Counted from the first letter of the stretch, positions 50,517-64,000 are shown. The stretch: 64,000 bases of DNA from Malurus cyaneus samueli (GCA_009741485.1 CM019216.1:43048253-43112252), one strand, 5' to 3'. The notes: generated by a model not told the origin, from the letters alone. Program-made: numbers and translations.

Positions 50517-53500
50517 CCTCCATCTTTGGCAACAGTAAAAAATATTGCTGTTACCAATGACAGCTTCTGGACCTGTGCTGGTTTCTAGTGCTTTGGAGTA
50601 GTATATGTTCCACAAATTAAGTACTGTGGTATTCTATTATGTAGTATATTTAATATTTTGTTTCACCATATTCAAATTAAAATTTCTTCTCTAGTTGCAT
50701 TTGAAAGCAGGCAAGCTGCAGAAACACCAGTGGTAATGAAATGTATTAGTCAGAGGAAAAAGCTCAGATTTTGTGTACTTCAGATCTATACTTTTATTTT
50801 GCCCACACCCACATGATCAAATACATATCCTTGTCCATAGACTCCAAGTAAGCACAGCTATTCCTGCTTTCTTTGCACTCTCCTTTGTGGATTCACAGAA
50901 TGACAGAATTATGAGACCATTCTTTATCATCCCACTCACTGTAAAATTTATCCAATATTTTCAGTAAAGGAATATTATTTTTCCTTACTGGCTGATTCTC
51001 CATTATGAATTTTACCCCACTTATGTGTGCAGGGAGAACATCTCAATTTTCCAGCTCCAAAATATGTACTTTAGTGCCAGAGTCAACAGGAAAAGAAGAC
51101 TTACAGGATCCAACTGACTTAGTTTTGTATTTCCCTGATGCCCAAACAACCAGAAAACAGCAGGACCAAGGCATTTCATAAATTTCTTCCTAGGTGGTAG
51201 AGACACTAAAGCAGGATGTTTGGATCTTTGGCCAGTCCCGGTAGGAATATTACAATACAGGAAAAATTTGTGCGCACTACACACATTTATGAGGCATATT
51301 TAAAACTTATCTGGACAACACATTAGTGAGTATGCTTTAGGGAGCAGTCCTGATCTGCCAAGCAGTTGAACCACTTCATGTAGAAGGCTTTTACACTTTC
51401 TAATCTTATTATTGGATCCGTTGTTATTGTGTGGTTCAGTGGCCACACAGGTGGTAAATCTCTTCCCTTCACCACCCTTTTTTGTTACTTAGTCTATGAA
51501 TCCAGGTAACCCTGATCTCTTCCATTCTTTTCAATGTAAGAACAATAATTTCTGAAATAATAAAAGCTGAAAACTTCCTACCAAGAGAGGTGCTTTAGTG
51601 GAGAGAGAAGACACCAGTGGATGTTATGCACAGATGTTCACCTCTATGTTCATGTCAGTGATTTCAGCTCCACTTCTGGAGGAAACTAGAAAAAGACACA
51701 GTTCTGTTTCTTGTGTTAGATACATGTGATTAATAGGATGTTCATTGGTATTTCTTTTTGCAATTAGAAGTTATAAAATACTCAGTGGCCTGCTAGTGTT
51801 CTGTGCACTGATTAGATCTTTCTTTAGTTATTATTAATCTTTATGTTCCTCTAGACACCTTTTTCTGCTTGGCATTACACAATCACCAGGAAAATCAAAT
51901 CCTCAAATCCTGTCCCAAAGAGCCTATGATCTAGGCAGCCAAGGTGAAACAAGAGATATAATGACTTTTCCCATGAAGCAGGAAGATAGAAACAAAAATT
52001 AAATGCAGTCTGCTTGACTCTTGGTCTCCCTCTTTGTTTTTTAAATCACACCATTTTTATTGGAAATACTATTTGAAATCTGTTTTCTTTTGCTGTAAAA
52101 AGAAATGTGGCACATTTTTATTATTTTGTACTGTTCATTCATGTGAGTCAAGTTGATACGCCCTTCAGCTGGTCAATCTGTTTGTTTTTGAGGATCTCTT
52201 CACATTAGAAACAAAGACAAAAAAGGTTTTTCCTGACATCAAAGTAATATTTATTCTGTTTGGATATAGGTGTGAATTTGAATAAAGATTATGTGAGGAA
52301 GGATAGATTCCCAACGTTTGAAACATATTTGAGACACATAATCTCTTCTTCTATATGCAAATCCTGATCAGTTTGAGACTATAAAACATATTGACTATAA
52401 TTCTCATGCATCTTCAGTCTTTTTGGTGATTTTTGTGTGGGTTCATTAGCAGGTTTTCTTCTGCAGATTGTTTCAAAGCATTGTAGCTCATAAGATTTTA
52501 CTGCCCAACAGAAGTTTTTAAGTAAGAGCATTAGAAAATTGTCCATGACATTTTGACCAATCTCTCGTAAGTTCACAGTCTGATTTCACCATCTGTTGGG
52601 CCTGCAAAAGAAGCTCCTGGTTTAAACTGTCTTCCTGCTCAACTATGAGTTGTGTTACCTGAGTTCCCTACACTGACTGCTCAGAGGATAAAATTATGAT
52701 CTTAGTCTAGATAGCAACTTGCAGTTAGCTAAATCTAGGTGCCATTAGTTTTTCACTCAATAGGTTAATATCTTAACAACAATCAGAAAATCCCCCTGCA
52801 TTTCAGTGATGGTATAGTAATTGATGATAATTATTAATTCTATAACTCTACTGTGATGGTTTTAGTTTTTCTGTGTGTGGAATGGTTTTGTGCATGTTAA
52901 AACTTAAAAAATCACATTTTTTTATTTAAGCATCTAAATATGCTCAAAAAGCCTCCATGAGTTTAATCAACCACCTAAAGTCTAAGCTTTCTCCATCAAG
53001 TCTGCTGAGTCAGAACCCCTGTTCTCACCTACAAAAGAAGCCTATATGCTCACAGTAGTTTATTCCTCTTTCTTTTCCTCCTTAAGTGCTTAATGTCTGT
53101 AGATATTCTGATGAATGAAATTACTGATCATAGGCCTTGTGGGAACATTGAACCTTAGGTAGTAGTAATGGAAAACTAATTTTGGTTTTGTGTAATGCAC
53201 CTCTGTAGAGGGAAGTCTGGGTTCTAAAAGCTGTGGTCAAAAGCTGAGGAGCAACAGTAATGTGTGAGCATTTTCACCAATCTGAAATACCTCGAGTGGT
53301 TCAGATTTTCTATTTTTGGAAGAATCTGCTGGAGTACAACTGAAAGGCTATAAAGCATTTGCACAAAATAAGCAGCAATTTTGAATCACTAATGTGCATG
53401 AGAAAATTGTAAACTGCTTATAAAAAGTCAAGCAGAACATGTCAAATGACATTCATCCAAAGGCTTTAAACCCCAGTGTTTCACATTTGAATGGCAAGTG

Positions 53501-56500
53501 AGGACTGAAAACATTTACTGTTCAATACTACCCATGTCTTGCAGGACTGTAGTAAATTTCAAAGACATCAATGGCTGCAACCAAAGCTAAAGGACAATCT
53601 ACTTCTCCATATGAGTAATACTGGTGAAATCTTAGAGGATGTGGAATTGAGTAAAGCTGTATGGGCAAGATGCTGGATTCTAGGGTCTCGGTGTGGAATG
53701 GTGTATGGAATTTATGAAGAGTTTTTTGTGCGATGTCTGTACTTGGTTGCACTCTCTGATACTGTGGACAATTAATATGTTAGTATTGCTGTCCACAGGT
53801 GATCAAACCCAGAAATGAAGTCCCTAGAAACTTTGTAATTGGTTTAAAGGTCAAGAAACATTACAGACTTATTATCACAAGATTTGTGATAAAACCTCAG
53901 AAACAATGTGAAATGTAAGTTGCATTCACTTCTTTTCCAGCAACAAAAACCCTTTAACTTTTTCTTTTTTTAAACTAAAAATTAGTCCATACAGATGAGT
54001 ATGTTCTTTCATCTGATTTAAATAAAAAAAAAAGTAATTTTTCACTCTCTATAGCAGTTTAGTAATGTTTACACTTTTGTAGTGAATTCCCATTACTTAT
54101 TTCAGATAGCATTCTCTAAACAATTTTTCCCTCTATTGTATAATGGAAATGAAAGTCTCCATGACCATTTTGTTGCTAAGATTTATTTAGTTTCAGATCA
54201 GTCCAAACAACTGCAAGTTCTTATTTTCCATATTTTACTTGCCTGAGCTAAACAATTGTTTCGGAGGCCTGGGGAAGGAGAGAAAAACCTGGGCTATGTT
54301 TCATATGAATCCTTCCTTGTTTCTCCTGCATTATTTCCCAGAGATGATACTGCTGACAGTATCAACAGGAGACCTCTGTGTCTTTGTGACTTTGTCACTA
54401 TTGAGCAATCAGCAATGGGGACTATATGGAGAAAATGCAAACACGAATGAGCACACATCGATCATTAAAACATTTCCTCTGTCAGCAGTAGCATACCTTA
54501 GAAGCTACTATAACAAACAGGAGTTTAGTGGCTTTCATAACGTGGAAATACTATCATAATCACACTGTGGAGGCGTTAATGTTATTTCATATACAGGTTT
54601 CTTTTTAAAACTGAAGAGTTTAGCTCCCACTCCTATAGAAGATGCCAGGTGTGGAGGATGGTGAAGATGAGTTACTTCTGCAAACATAATGTCTTTAGAG
54701 AGAATGCAGTGTAAAACTACATGAATGATTACCTTTTTTTTATTATAAGCAAAAGTTCTTATCCAGAAATTATAATTTTTTTCAAGTGTCACACAGATAA
54801 ATTGATTTCTTTGCTAACTACAAATGAAGAAATAATCAGAAAAAGTAAACCTATTGCTGTCAGAGTTGTGTAAAACTGTCCTTTGATCCACTGAACAAAA
54901 TGATAATAATAAATAAATAAATTCGAGGACACTCTGAAATGAAAGCAATTTTGGTATCACCAGCGAAATGCAAAATTCAGAAATAATCACCTCAATGCAT
55001 TTCAAAATGAAAAATGTTCCTTCATATTAGGCTTTTCACGGACTTGTAATGAAACCTGGTCAATGCTGAAAGAAAGAACCATTTAAACTCCGAGAAAATG
55101 GTAAAATTTTCTTTGAACATAGATTGAAGCGAAATACAAAAATTGTTCTTCTTTTTTCATTAGCTTTAATTTATGACTTTCCTTTCTTTTTCTTCTCTTA
55201 TTCTTCTCTTATTCATTTTGGTCTACCAATGGCTTTTGGCTGAATACAAATTTTGCCCAGCTCTAGTAAAACTAATTTTGCTTTCTAGAACTTTATTCAC
55301 AGCCACTATTTTGTCACACACAAGAAAGGCTATGAATCAATAATAGATCACAAGTGAAGGAAATAATTTGAGCAAATGTCACTGCAGTTTGAGGGAAACA
55401 GGGAATGTGAAAAGAACTCAGAAAGAGTTTAGACCTTGCCATACAGGAATTTTGGCTGTACCTAGCATAAGAGTGAAGCATAATCATTTTCTGCTTGCTG
55501 CCTTGTTATAAGGGTATTGTTATTTGCTCTTATAAAACACATCAAGGATAAATGCTTAAATATCCTGAGTAAGGAGGCTAATATAGTTTGATTATGATCA
55601 GTATTTTATTTTCTGTGATATCTCTTTGCTACAAATGGGATAGAATCTGATGCAATATGTACTTCAAAGTATTAGAGCATGTGCTGTGGAGTACATATGC
55701 TCTGATTTCCATGCATCCTTGATTTGGAATAAGACTTGTTTCCTGAAACTGCTGACAATATCAGCATTGTCTTCAATAATGGAAAGGTACCATTTCTTTA
55801 TCACTGTATTCTTCCCAGGAAGCATAATCCTCCTTCTACTGCCTGTATATTTCCTTTTTGTGTTTCTGTTTGACCGGGAGGTCCTTACTCAGTTATGTTG
55901 GTCTCCTGCCTTCCTCCTGTCATCCACGGCACTTTCCTCCAAAGCCTGCAGTGTCTTCTTTCCAAATTTAAGGCCAACATTGTTTCACCTTACAAATCTG
56001 TGGAGAAGTAGAGGCATATTGTCAAGCGTTTAAATTCTTGGAGTTAACAACAGTATGAGTATTCTGTCAAGGAGACTCCATAAAAATCATATAGAAAAAG
56101 GCAGAAATTATCCCCCTTTTAACTAAAAATACTTTTGTGGGATGCTGTTGTCTTGAAGCAGCAAGCTTCACTTAATAATGCTTTTTATATTTTGCTTAGT
56201 GTGGAGATTGGATAGCTGAAAAAAGAAACACATCTTCTAAGATTGTCTCCACGCTAGAGCATAACTTGTCCTGTAGTCACATTACCAAGACTGGAAAAGA
56301 AATTGGGATAACCATTCACACTGCATTTATTTAACTATTCATTCAACTATTTATACTTTACTTTCATTTAAATGCTTAGGAAATCTTTTTTCCTTGTTAA
56401 AAATATTTGGTTTTCTTTAAGTCTATTTTAAACTGGTTTCAGGAATAATCATTCATTTTAAATTCAGAATATGATGGCAAGGAGGGTATCAGCTGACACC

Positions 56501-59500
56501 TTTACCTTGGTCTTGTTGGCATACTGAATGTATGTAACTAGTCATCTTTCCACCTCTGGCCACATCATTCTGGGTCCAGCTCTTAATAAAAGCAATGAAT
56601 ACTAGTACGTGGTGATCCTGTACACACAGTGTACACATTTTTTCACTTTTGCAACAGAACTAGGTTTGACAATACTAAAGGGTTTTGTTTTTTTTCCAGA
56701 TACCAAACCAAAACGATCCATTTTGTTAGTTATGCAAAACTGTATGGTTTTCAGGAAACAGAAATGCACTTTTATGATCTAAATAACACATTCATTTCCA
56801 TGTCTATTTGTACATGGCTAGCACAAACCTTTAAGAAGTTCCCTCAAGTAATCAGTAGCTACTTCACAATTTGCAAAAAGAAAAAGCTCATTGTGACTTG
56901 GATTTTCCCCATCTTCTTTTCTACAGGTGCCCTTTGCCTAATGTAGTTTAGCATTTGATTATATTTGACCCAGGATGGGTCTGATGTCATCCAGAAAATC
57001 ACTGCAGTTAGGAAGTGCTCAGACAGGGACTTTTCAATTGGAGAAGTCACACTTTGAAAACCATTTTATCACTGTAGTATCACACAGAGAAAAAGTGATC
57101 AAAAGTCTTTCTTCTTTTCTGAAAACTCTTTTCAAAGTTCCTATTGAAGAACCATATTTTCTGCACAAGGGATTAGGTGAAACTTTAGAAAAATCTGAAG
57201 GTTATCATATCTACCCATCTGTCAAGATAACTGGAAAAGCTGTTAAGCTCCTGTGTTGAATAGACAGCTGAAACAGTAAGAGTCACTGCCCAAAGCACAT
57301 TTTTTCTGATAAATTGGTTAAGATTCAGATATATAGTGTGAGTTATCAGTCATCTATCTGAATGTGCAGCTGGAGAAGTAAGTGTCATGACAGGAGTGTT
57401 TCTATGCAGAGTAAAGAAATCACTAAAGAAGTGCACAAAGGAGTATTTCTGTGCATCTAAATGAAAACCAAAGAATTCACACTTTGGTAGCATATTTGCT
57501 CTAATAAGGAATAGTACTACAGATAAATAAAGCACTGCTGGTCTTAAGGCTCCATAGAATATAAGAATTGAGTTTTTATATACAACATTTATATCCAGGA
57601 TGTAATAGAGGAATGCAAGAGAAATATCTGACTCAATGATTAATTTCTTCCCTAGTGGAAGAGAAAAGCATTAAAAGCCTGAATCCTAACTACCACTATG
57701 TGTTGTAACCTGTATTTACCTCCCTGCTATCTTCAGAAGTATCTGAGAAAAAAATGTAAAGATTCTTCCCTAAGAAGAAGAGAAAGGCTTGATTAAGAAG
57801 AAAGGGAAGGCAGGTGCTTTGTGTCTCCAACCTCAAAAGAGAATATTACCTAATTTTACTGTCTTATCAGTGATTAGCAGGCACTAAACAGAAAGGGAGA
57901 TCAGGTAGGCTGAAACTGCTTTGAGCCCTGATACAAATTTCATATTTATTACAGAAGAAAAACAGTTTTGTGTAGCCTGTCTGATTGCGAACTCGGCCAC
58001 ATGGGAAAAGCTATCATTACTTTGAAACCAGAATTTTGCTCTGAAAGCTCAATTAAAAGAATGTTAAACTTTTTTTTTTTTTCCCTGAAGGAGTTATAGT
58101 TTCTGCAGCTGTGCTCTTTGGGCTCAAAAGGAAGCCCAGAGGCTAAGATCAGACTCAGATCATTTGTTTGTGCACTTTTAACACATAAAACTGGAAAAAC
58201 TGAAGAAAAAGATTCATGCACTGGCCTGCACAGTACAACCAATACTTTTCAATTTTCTTAGGTTAAAGATGAGTATATTTGGAAGAAAAGGGGGAAGAAG
58301 CCCAAAAGAGCTCTATTGTTTTTACAGTTTCATCTAATCCTAAAGATTTTCACTGGGTGAATTCAATTACTCTGAAATAGTTGAAGTCAATTACTTCGAA
58401 ATACTTAGTTCTTCCTCAGCAGCAGAATTAGTCTATCCAAGACCTCAGCTGAATGACAATTATGACAGAAATAAAAAATGTAAAATTTATTTTCTGAAGA
58501 AACCCCTAAAATCTGAATTAATCATTGATGGCTTACAGGTTTCATGGGGAGATCCAACAGGTTTACAGCCTGACCTATGGATAACTTTTGTCCTGACATT
58601 GATCAAAATTTTCATCCAGGGGATCAGAGCAAGATTATGTTATATGAATCTTCCTTTCACCACTGTTTTTATGGTTTAGCTGGAAGGTTAAAGATGCTCT
58701 GTCCACCAATAGTTGCCTTGGGAGTGTTCTTGTCCTGTTTCAACAACCCCTCACGATCCAGACTGTATTTCTCATGCTTACTGCTTCTTGAACAACTCTC
58801 CACCAAAGAGGTGACAAAAACTGACCCAGGAATTCACTCACATATGTTCACTCATACAAAATTCCTACCTGTACAGATTCTTTATGGTAAAAGCCACAGT
58901 AATCATCTACTCTGTAGTATCACTGCGATAAGGTTATACATTTTAAATGATTGCTGTAATATCCCATATTATTTTGTACACATGATAAAGTTAAAAAATA
59001 TATTTACTTTGAAAATATGTACACCAACCAAGAGCCATCAGTAATTAATTAATACATAATTGAATCCTGATCTCAGGTTACTCAATTATAAATGCAGACT
59101 TGCTTCACTGATGTCAACAACATTCACCCATAACACTTTTCTAGATAGACTCAGTGGTTGGTCTTTTATATTTGCAATTTCTGTTGAGAGATTTTTAAAA
59201 TGCATTTGTTTTAATAGCTGCCAGAGCTATAGAATATTTTCTATGTACTATGTAAAAGACAATTAGATTAAATAATGATAAATTCCTTTGATATTTTGAA
59301 ACATTGAATATTTTATATAACAATGTATTAAATCTATATTTCTTTTGCTACATTTATTTCTTTCAGTTACAGCATCACTTTATTAAACATTTTCATAAAT
59401 ATGAAATATAGTATAATAGCTGAACATGAGAACAGTTGTTAATTTTTACTGAAAGACCGATTTTTGCAGTGGAAAAGATGTCTCAGGGATCTGCACTCAG

Positions 59501-60261
59501 GCTGACTTTCCTCCCCTCATGGTCTCATCGATTTGAATAAGAACAAGGTAATCAAATCATCACAATCTTCTGAATCAACTTTTCACTTAGAAATTTTTGC
59601 ACTGTGCTGTAGCTAAAGACAATATTATGTCTTAAGAAATTCTGCTAGGCTCTTCTTTCAGTAAAAAGGTCAAGTAAAACAGTAGAAATGAAGCCCATGT
59701 TAAAGGAACACGTCTCATTCCAGGTGTTCAAACACTGGGAGAATCTGTTAAGTTAAACAGTCATTGAAAAAGAGTAAAGGAAAAAAACTCTAAGGTATAT
59801 GGAATCTTAATTTTTATAAGGACGTTATAAGTAAGGTCAGCGCCTTGCATGGACCTCAGATCTTCCTATGAAATCAATGGAGTTCATGGAAAATATTCTT
59901 TTCTTAGCTAGCACTGCCAAAAAAGCTGCTGTTAATTAATAACCAGTCTTCGTTAATTAAATATATCTGTATTAAGGGGAAAAAGATATTATAAGGTGCT
60001 ATAAAACAGTGTAGGTAAATAGTCCAATTTTTCTGTCTATTGCTTGTTAAAGTGTTTTTTTTAGTAATCTAATTGCTCTGGGTCTTTGTTGACAGATGGA
60101 TTCCTGTGTAGGAAGGATTGATTTTCTTCTTACTCTTGCTGCTTTAAACATCGAAAGTATGTGATGATTTATTTAAATTTCCTTTCAGTTTTTTTTATTC
60201 TTCTCAATATGAAAAATGTGAATATATTTTTTCTTCCTTTACATTTTGCATGTATAGGATA

Positions 60262-60445
60262 ATCATAGAATCACAGAGTCACAGATGGTTTGTGTTGGAA
60301 GGGACCTTAAGGATAATCCATTTCCATCCCCCTTGCCATGGGCAGGGATGTCACCTACTAAATCAGGTTTCTCAGACTCCTATCCAACCTGGCCTTGAAC
60401 ACTTCTTGGCAGGGATGAGGCATTAAATGCTTGAACAGGAAAGTT
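60262..60445 (-). mobile_element. CR1 LINE 3'-end fragment, minus strand
   Basis: Starting with ATAATCATAGAATCACAGAG (the CR1 terminal repeat read in reverse), the sequence continues with GTGTTGGAAGGGACCTTAAG, CCTTGCCATGGGCAGGGATG, CCAACCTGGCCTTGAACACTT and GGGATGAGGCA. All are recognisable blocks of the CR1 3' UTR and the very end of ORF2, in reverse complement. Similarity fades after about 60430. It is a 5'-truncated, inactive copy, diverged from and oppositely oriented to the element at 15336-16030. Confidence 0.9.
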
Positions 60446-63400
60446 CTTTGTGTAATAGTATTAAACATCTGGAGAGGCAAATCAGGTAATGTAAATAACT
60501 TGTCAAGTGATCTTGGAAAATTTCTAGCCAGATATGATGGAATTGAAAGAACTATAATCACCTTTATACACTGCAGCATCAGAATCATGAATTAGTGTAA
60601 AAAAGAACCCAACTATGCTTCAGCACAGAGGACCCTTGAGATGGGATTCCATCTCTGAGATTTACTGCAAGCATCTGAGGGTCTCCAAAATGTCTCCCTA
60701 TAACACTGAAGCCACATTCTCACATAATTTTGAGTACCCTAAAATAAGTGAATAAATACTAAGCTAAAAGAACTGGCTGCTTCAAGTGGACACAAGCAAA
60801 TATATCCTGTCAAAGTTTTGTCAGGCAAGGTTGGGAAAAGAGGTAAAGAGAGAATGCTTTGGTAAGAGACAGTAAGTGGGAAGAATTGAGGAAATGAAGC
60901 TTTGGTGGGTGGTTCATGGAGCTCCCATTTGAGGTTACCATGCCCTTTGTTGCTGGTGTCTCCTGGCACACATGCAGAGTCTCTAATGCTTAGCACCCAT
61001 CCATACCCATGCTCCACTGTGATTCAGAGCTGACCTGGGCAGATCCCAGCTGTCCCCACCGTCTGATAAGGACAATACCCTGTGAAACTGCACAGCAGCC
61101 TCAAGGCCTCTCATTGAAAACCCTGGTGAATGTAAATGTTCCTGTCTGCCCCCATGGCATCAGCCATATGACCAAAAACTTGACCCATGGAGCAGAACTC
61201 TGTATGTCTGCCCCAGGAACTGGGGCATTGAGGAAGACAGTCAGAGGAGGACTCAGGCTTCTGTGTTACAGGGTAAAAGGTGAAAAAAAAGAAGCATCTC
61301 CAGTATAATCTCAAAGAATGGCCCTTGCTCAGTTAACTTTGTGCTCCAGCATCTTGAGAAGGCTATGGGGCAGCTCTGAGTTCACATCCACCGCGTGTAC
61401 AATTGTTTCCTGTGGCTTAGTCACAAATGGCTCCACTTTCTGAAAGGCTTGTGAAAAATCTACACCGTGAATAACCCCTTTATGGGCCTTTATCTGCTTC
61501 TCAGGATCTTTCACCTAGAGATAGACACTTTCAGGCATTTTAACAGTGATGCCCCAAAAGCTGGAGGTACATCAGGTGCTTTCCTGTGTCACACCATTAG
61601 TCTGTGACTTAGCAAACTGTACAGGGGTCAGGCCTCTTTAGTGAAAAGAAGGTGCAGTTCTATAAAATATCACTATATACCTTGGATGCTTCTAGAATCT
61701 TTTAATAGTTCTGCATGTTTTTACACATTACTAATGGTTGTCTTTGCTACGGTTTGCGTGGAATCGGCAGAAGCAGAAATCAACAATGAATGAAAAATGC
61801 ATGTGACAGATGAAAATTTCCCTCTAGAAAGAAAAATCCCTTAGGAAACAGTGCAGCCATTTGAAACAATGTGTACACACAGATGAGGAAATGTGCTGCC
61901 AGTCACTGAGGATTGTGCTCTCAGGGACCACGTTCCTCTTTCTGGGTTGCTAATTTCTGCTGAGTGACTGGAAAATAGTCAAAGCTGCCTACCAAAGAAA
62001 ACCCTTCCTCAGTTTCAGCTACATTTCAAGTCCAACCTCGCACTAGCTTCACACTGAGCTTGGCTTCAGGAAGAGTTGGAGTGTTAAAAACGATTTCAGA
62101 GCGTGTGTTTCTTTCTGTTACACTTCGGTGTTTGCATAGATATAAACTGAGACTGGCATAGCTTGCTGCATTTTGATTTTTTTCCTTTTACTGTGGATAC
62201 TAGCATGTATTTTAATAGTTTCTCTTTCAAGACAAGAGCGTTTTATTTGCGTTTTGCTGGAATGTGGCATTATGAAGAGCATTTAGGTGTTTGGCTGACT
62301 TTTTTCTCCAGACTTTCCAAAAACCCAATCATCATTGCCACATCCTTGACTGTCCCACCCCCACCCATCCCTTTCACTGTCTCCTACTGCTGTCACCATT
62401 TGCCATGAACATTCATGCCTAAGCAACAACCATGAAAAAAAAAAAGAAGAAAATGCTTAGATATTTTCTCTGAAAAAAGCAGGAAGGGTGATACACAGTG
62501 TATAATCTTCCAGACTGTCTCTTTAGGAGCTTTGTTTCCTGCATGTAGTACCAGGTGATGCATGGCAGCTGCAAGAGAGATCAGTCTCAATGTTTGGGCT
62601 CCATCTGAACTCAGAATTCAAAATAAAGGTCAGGAGCCATGACCCTAAATAGATTAAACTAAATAGAAAAGTATAAAGAAACTCTGCCATATGAACTGTT
62701 AACCTGAGGGGGAAAATCACTTTGCATTCATCTCTAGACAGAGGTTGAACTGAGTTTGGAGACACGATGCTTAAGTTCCACTTAAAATTAGTTAATATGT
62801 CTGCCAAACTGATTAAATGAGAAACAATAATGTATTCATCTTAGATGTTCTTATCAGGCTTTGAAATTATACTATCCTTAAAACACAACAGCCGTCACCA
62901 TTTGTTATTTTTATTTCCCTTTAACCAACTCAGTAAAGTGGCTCAGAGTTATTTCTCATTGAGAAGATTTCTTTGCAAATAAAATGTTAAAATGAGATTA
63001 CAAAAACCTCATATCTGCAAAGCTTGATAGTTTTTGTTTTCTTAAAGATTAAAAGGAGAAAAATCCCACTTTTTTTCAGAAATAAAAACCCCGAAGTTTA
63101 ATTAGTGACCAAAAAACAAAGGCAAAAAGAGAAAAACATTGATAGAAGGCCAGCAAATACTGTTATGTTACAGAAAAGTTCTGTTTCAGACTTATCCCAG
63201 GAGTACTTCCTACAAAGCTAGGCACTCTGAAAGGAGTTGCTCTGCTGGGAGCCTAGCACTTTGAATGAATTAGTGAACACTGATTCTGAGTTGAGACATT
63301 TGGCTTTTAATAAATTACTCCCCCTGCATGGCTCAGCCAGTCTTTTTCAAGCTGCTTTGCTGCTGATTACATTATCTTAAATTGGGAGTGAGAAGCAAAT

Positions 63401-64000
63401 TCAATGTTTTTGTTCTAGGTGCAAAATTTCCTGAATGAATTGCTTTATTGTTATATCAGTAGGTTTTATGAGTGATTAGTCATGGCAAATATAGATTCAA
63501 AGTTAATAATCATATGTACCTTCTATGAGTGCATTCTTCATCCTTCATTAATATATTAAGATGCAGGAAAGTGTTTTATCGAATATGAAGAATGTTTTTT
63601 GATTGTTTCACAAATTACATTAATTTACTTGTTTAAATACATTTCTTGGGATCTGAAAATACTAAAATCATGTGAAATCATGAGATAATCCTCATGTGTG
63701 AGGCTTTTTTTAGTTCAGAATTCCTCGTAACATATAGTTGTTGTATTGGGTTTGTACCTGTACATAAGAATACCAGTTTTTCAAGAAAATATCTTTGCTT
63801 TCCAAATTTCCAGGTATTTGTACCATTGCACTCACATTATTATAGAAATAACAAATATTTTTGATCAACAAAAGCAACATCATCAGTCTCACACTTAAAA
63901 ACTGAGAGACATTCAAAGATGAGGATAACTTTGATTTTGCTCTTATTATGAAAAAGCAATAACAAATGGAAAAAGAACTTATATCTGTGTCTAGGTCTTC
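60446..64000. other. AT-rich non-coding stretch to the window end
   Basis: The 61010-61560 part is more GC-rich and holds a coding-like remnant on the minus strand (described separately). The rest is AT-rich with short open frames only. No repeat family, RNA gene or regulatory element was recognised in 61600-64000. Confidence 0.5.
61332..61514 (-). pseudogene. Coding-like remnant, unidentified
   Basis: A minus-strand frame of 61 codons reads VKDPEKQIKAHKGVIHGVDF and later FVTKPQETIVHAVD and NSELPHSLLKMLEH. Its charge-rich composition looks more protein-like than other frames in the window. The frame has no ATG start: a stop lies directly before the first GTG, and TGA ends it at 61329-61331. 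In the same frame, long open pieces continue on both sides, separated by single stops. Upstream is MPESVYL; downstream is a stretch from about 61267 toward 61090 containing FLNAPVPGADIQ. This pattern fits an old processed pseudogene or a decayed retroelement gene. TCTATCTCTAG just before the GTG could also be a splice acceptor, making it a terminal exon. I cannot name a family. Confidence 0.2.

Larger units (their letters stand above)
47970..60261. other. Long AT-rich non-coding stretch
   Basis: About 12 kb with open frames no longer than 155 codons (58577-59044, no recognisable motif). A short CR1-like 3' end may lie at 49373-49410, and a small perfect hairpin lies at 50494-50516. A splice-bounded ATG segment at 60096-60156 was noted but is weak. 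I recognise no other feature. Confidence 0.5.

Noticed and set aside
50890..50919. CR1-like 3' end (TCACAGAATGACAGAATTATGAG)
   Set aside because: It resembles a CR1 terminal repeat, but nothing on either side continues the CR1 similarity, so chance is as likely.
1..64000. CRISPR arrays, phage genes, toxin or defence systems, tRNA or rRNA genes
   Set aside because: No regularly spaced repeats, no prokaryotic-style gene clusters and no tRNA B-box-like or rRNA sequence were seen. The CR1 and MIR content shows vertebrate DNA.

Overview
This window looks like non-coding nuclear DNA from a bird, either intergenic or inside a large intron. It is AT-rich. I found no multi-exon gene, no rRNA or tRNA gene, no CRISPR array and no bacterial or phage-like operon. 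The best taxonomic evidence is the interspersed repeats. One clear CR1 LINE carries the CR1 ORF2 C-terminus and the CR1 3' end (15336-16030), there is a second CR1 3' end on the minus strand (60262-60445), and three worn MIR/CORE-type SINE relics lie at 29970-30040, 35834-35925 and 36122-36255. No Alu or L1 sequence was seen and repeats are sparse. CR1 dominance with few repeats fits a bird; another sauropsid cannot be excluded.

The main structural feature is a direct duplication. Bases 1-3871 and 9713-13583 align over 3871 bp without a gap at a constant offset of 9712, and I counted 10 substitutions by eye. Copy 1 runs straight into a run of exactly 100 N (3872-3971), the usual placeholder for a scaffold gap of unknown size. 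Single-copy sequence (3972-9712) then leads into copy 2, which continues into further single-copy sequence. A duplicate that ends at a gap is the classic sign of two haplotypes, or two overlapping contigs, placed end to end. I favour a false assembly duplication over a real segmental duplication. The window begins inside copy 1, so the left boundary cannot be seen.

Layout: 1-3871 copy 1; 3872-3971 gap; 3972-9712 single-copy AT-rich DNA; 9713-13583 copy 2; 13584-15335 non-coding; 15336-16030 CR1; 16031-25620 AT-rich non-coding DNA with a 37-nt perfect hairpin; 25622-25659 poly-T; about 25900-33960 a mosaic of GC-richer stretches with no recognisable gene, including an AT-rich block (32800-33190) dense in transcription-factor-like motifs; 34000-41700 the MIR pair, a Z-DNA-prone tract, a 14-bp perfect hairpin, a poly-T/poly-A palindrome and a weak exon-like segment; 41743-41848 a TAC microsatellite; 45895-46004 T-rich low complexity; 47610-47969 a local tandem duplication; 48000-64000 mostly featureless AT-rich DNA with the minus-strand CR1 and an unidentified coding-like remnant.

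No genes acting together can be described. I looked for a previously undescribed system and found no convincing evidence of one. The items most worth checking are the duplication next to the gap, the exon-like segment near 40.5 kb, the coding-like remnant near 61.4 kb, and two unusually good hairpins.
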